From Virgibacillus_F necropolis_A (GTDB lineage: Bacteria > Bacillota > Bacilli > Bacillales > Amphibacillaceae): 64,000 nucleotides of DNA. The stretch spans positions 496,001 through 560,000 of the forward strand of contig NZ_CP084992.1 of NCBI RefSeq assembly GCF_044793635.1, in the 5' to 3' direction. A program made the translations under genes and the position numbers. Each line of letters begins with the position of its first letter. Positions within the stretch are counted from its first letter, which is position 1. The notes under the pieces were generated by a model. The model had not been told where the DNA came from, did no database searches, and saw only the letters and a list, made by a program, of their open reading frames with translations. Shown here one piece after another: positions 63,498 to 64,000 of the stretch.

Positions 63498-64000
63498 TTA
63501 AATCAACGATGGTCTAATCGAAACGGCAACAGTTTTAGGACTGTGCACAACAACAGTAGTGTTTACTTCCGGAATCATAACCCATCCCAAGCCAGGAAAT
63601 ACAATATCCATTTTTTCTTCTTTTATTCGAAATGTACTTTGTACTAGTTCAGGCAACTTTTCACGCGTAACTTCATCTGGTGGCGATAAGAGCTCACCTA
63701 CATGATCATCATAAAGCTTATCAGCATTATCAAGTTTCGTACGATGGATTGATAAGTGATTCGAAAAATAACAAACAAAAGACTGTTTATCCCCTTTTAG
63801 AAAATCAATTCGCCCTAGACCACCAAAAAATAATGTTTGTTGGTTGTTTAATTGAAATACCCTTGGTTTAATTTCCTTTGAAGGCGTGATAATCTTCAGG
63901 TCGCTTTTTGAAACATAATGCACCATTTGTTGCTTGTTAACGATTCCTGGAGTGTCAATTAACACAGAATTGTCATCTAACGGAATTTCGATGAATCCGA
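63498..64000 (-). CDS. yqeH: Ribosome biogenesis GTPase YqeH, C-terminal part
   Basis: Circularly permuted GTPase for 30S/50S assembly. The frame stays open through the right edge, so only the last ~167 codons are present, beginning in the region before the G3 motif (DTPGIVN). The C-terminal domain (IDFLKGDKQSFVCYFSNHLSIHRTKL, FPGLGWVMI, SIRPSLI) matches YqeH. The apparent GTG start at 63965 is internal. Confidence 0.9.
   Translation of the reverse strand, partial: GFIEIPLDDNSVLIDTPGIVNKQQMVHYVSKSDLKIITPSKEIKPRVFQLNNQQTLFFGGLGRIDFLKGDKQSFVCYFSNHLSIHRTKLDNADKLYDDHVGELLSPPDEVTREKLPELVQSTFRIKEEKMDIVFPGLGWVMIPEVNTTVVVHSPKTVAVSIRPSLI

Noticed and set aside
1..64000. Search for prophage, insertion sequences, CRISPR, toxin-antitoxin, defence or biosynthetic islands
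   Set aside because: Every long frame is explained by a core bacillar gene. No transposase, integrase, phage or defence domain and no regularly spaced short repeat array was seen.

Overview
This window is AT-rich chromosomal core DNA from a spore-forming, competence-gene-bearing Bacillota of the family Bacillaceae. Gene content and order follow the Bacillus subtilis yqe/yqf/yqg region almost gene for gene: comEA-comEB-comEC, hrcA-grpE-dnaK-dnaJ, spoIIP, gpr, yqfC, yqfD, glyQS-ccpN-ppsR, dnaG-sigA and sodA-yqgE-pbpA-pst. Some local gene losses and the style of the intergenic repeats suggest a genus such as Oceanobacillus or Virgibacillus. That placement is inference from memory of such genomes, not from a search. 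Nearly all genes lie on the minus strand. Exceptions on the plus strand are yqfZ, yqfT, rpsT and yqzM.

Layout by coordinate: 1-3570 is the phosphate uptake operon pstSCAB, with a four-repeat Pho box in front. 3729-7909 holds pbpA, the MFS permease yqgE and sodA. 8147-8681 is a six-gene tRNA cluster (Asn-Met-His-Ile-Ser-Phe in transcription order). 8690-9520 is a gene-free stretch with two kinds of repeat. 9525-12131 holds a Na+/phosphate cotransporter (with its own Pho-box-like repeats) and a small NfeD protein. 12201-17635 holds yqfZ, yqfX, yqfT, nfo, cshB, yqfO and trmK. 17720-23791 holds cccA, an unrecognised membrane protein, sigA, dnaG, ppsR and ccpN. 23874-26840 is glyQS with a T-box leader. 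27137-38522 runs recO, yqzL, era, dgkA, ybeY, pgpH, phoH, yqfD, yqfC, a YqfB-like protein, floA, nfeD1b, yqeY and rpsU. 38712-48125 holds deoC, mtaB, rsmE, prmA and the dnaK heat-shock locus with a CIRCE operator. 48161-54695 holds hemW, lepA, yqxA, spoIIP, gpr and rpsT. 54760-64000 holds holA, yqzM, comEC/EB/EA, yqeM, rsfS, yqeK, nadD, yqeI, aroE and the C-terminal part of yqeH.

Functionally the genes serve phosphate acquisition, cell-wall elongation, DNA replication and repair, ribosome assembly and rRNA/tRNA modification, protein folding, sporulation/germination and DNA uptake. I see no prophage, insertion sequence, CRISPR array, toxin-antitoxin pair or defence island, and no coding system that looks undescribed. 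The most interesting unexplained material is intergenic: a ~155-bp hairpin-forming repeat present three times (one copy splits dnaK from dnaJ), a 21-bp motif present four times at about 50-bp spacing, a recurrent terminator-like hairpin with a conserved loop, and a short transcription-unit-like segment where yqxD is expected between ppsR and dnaG.
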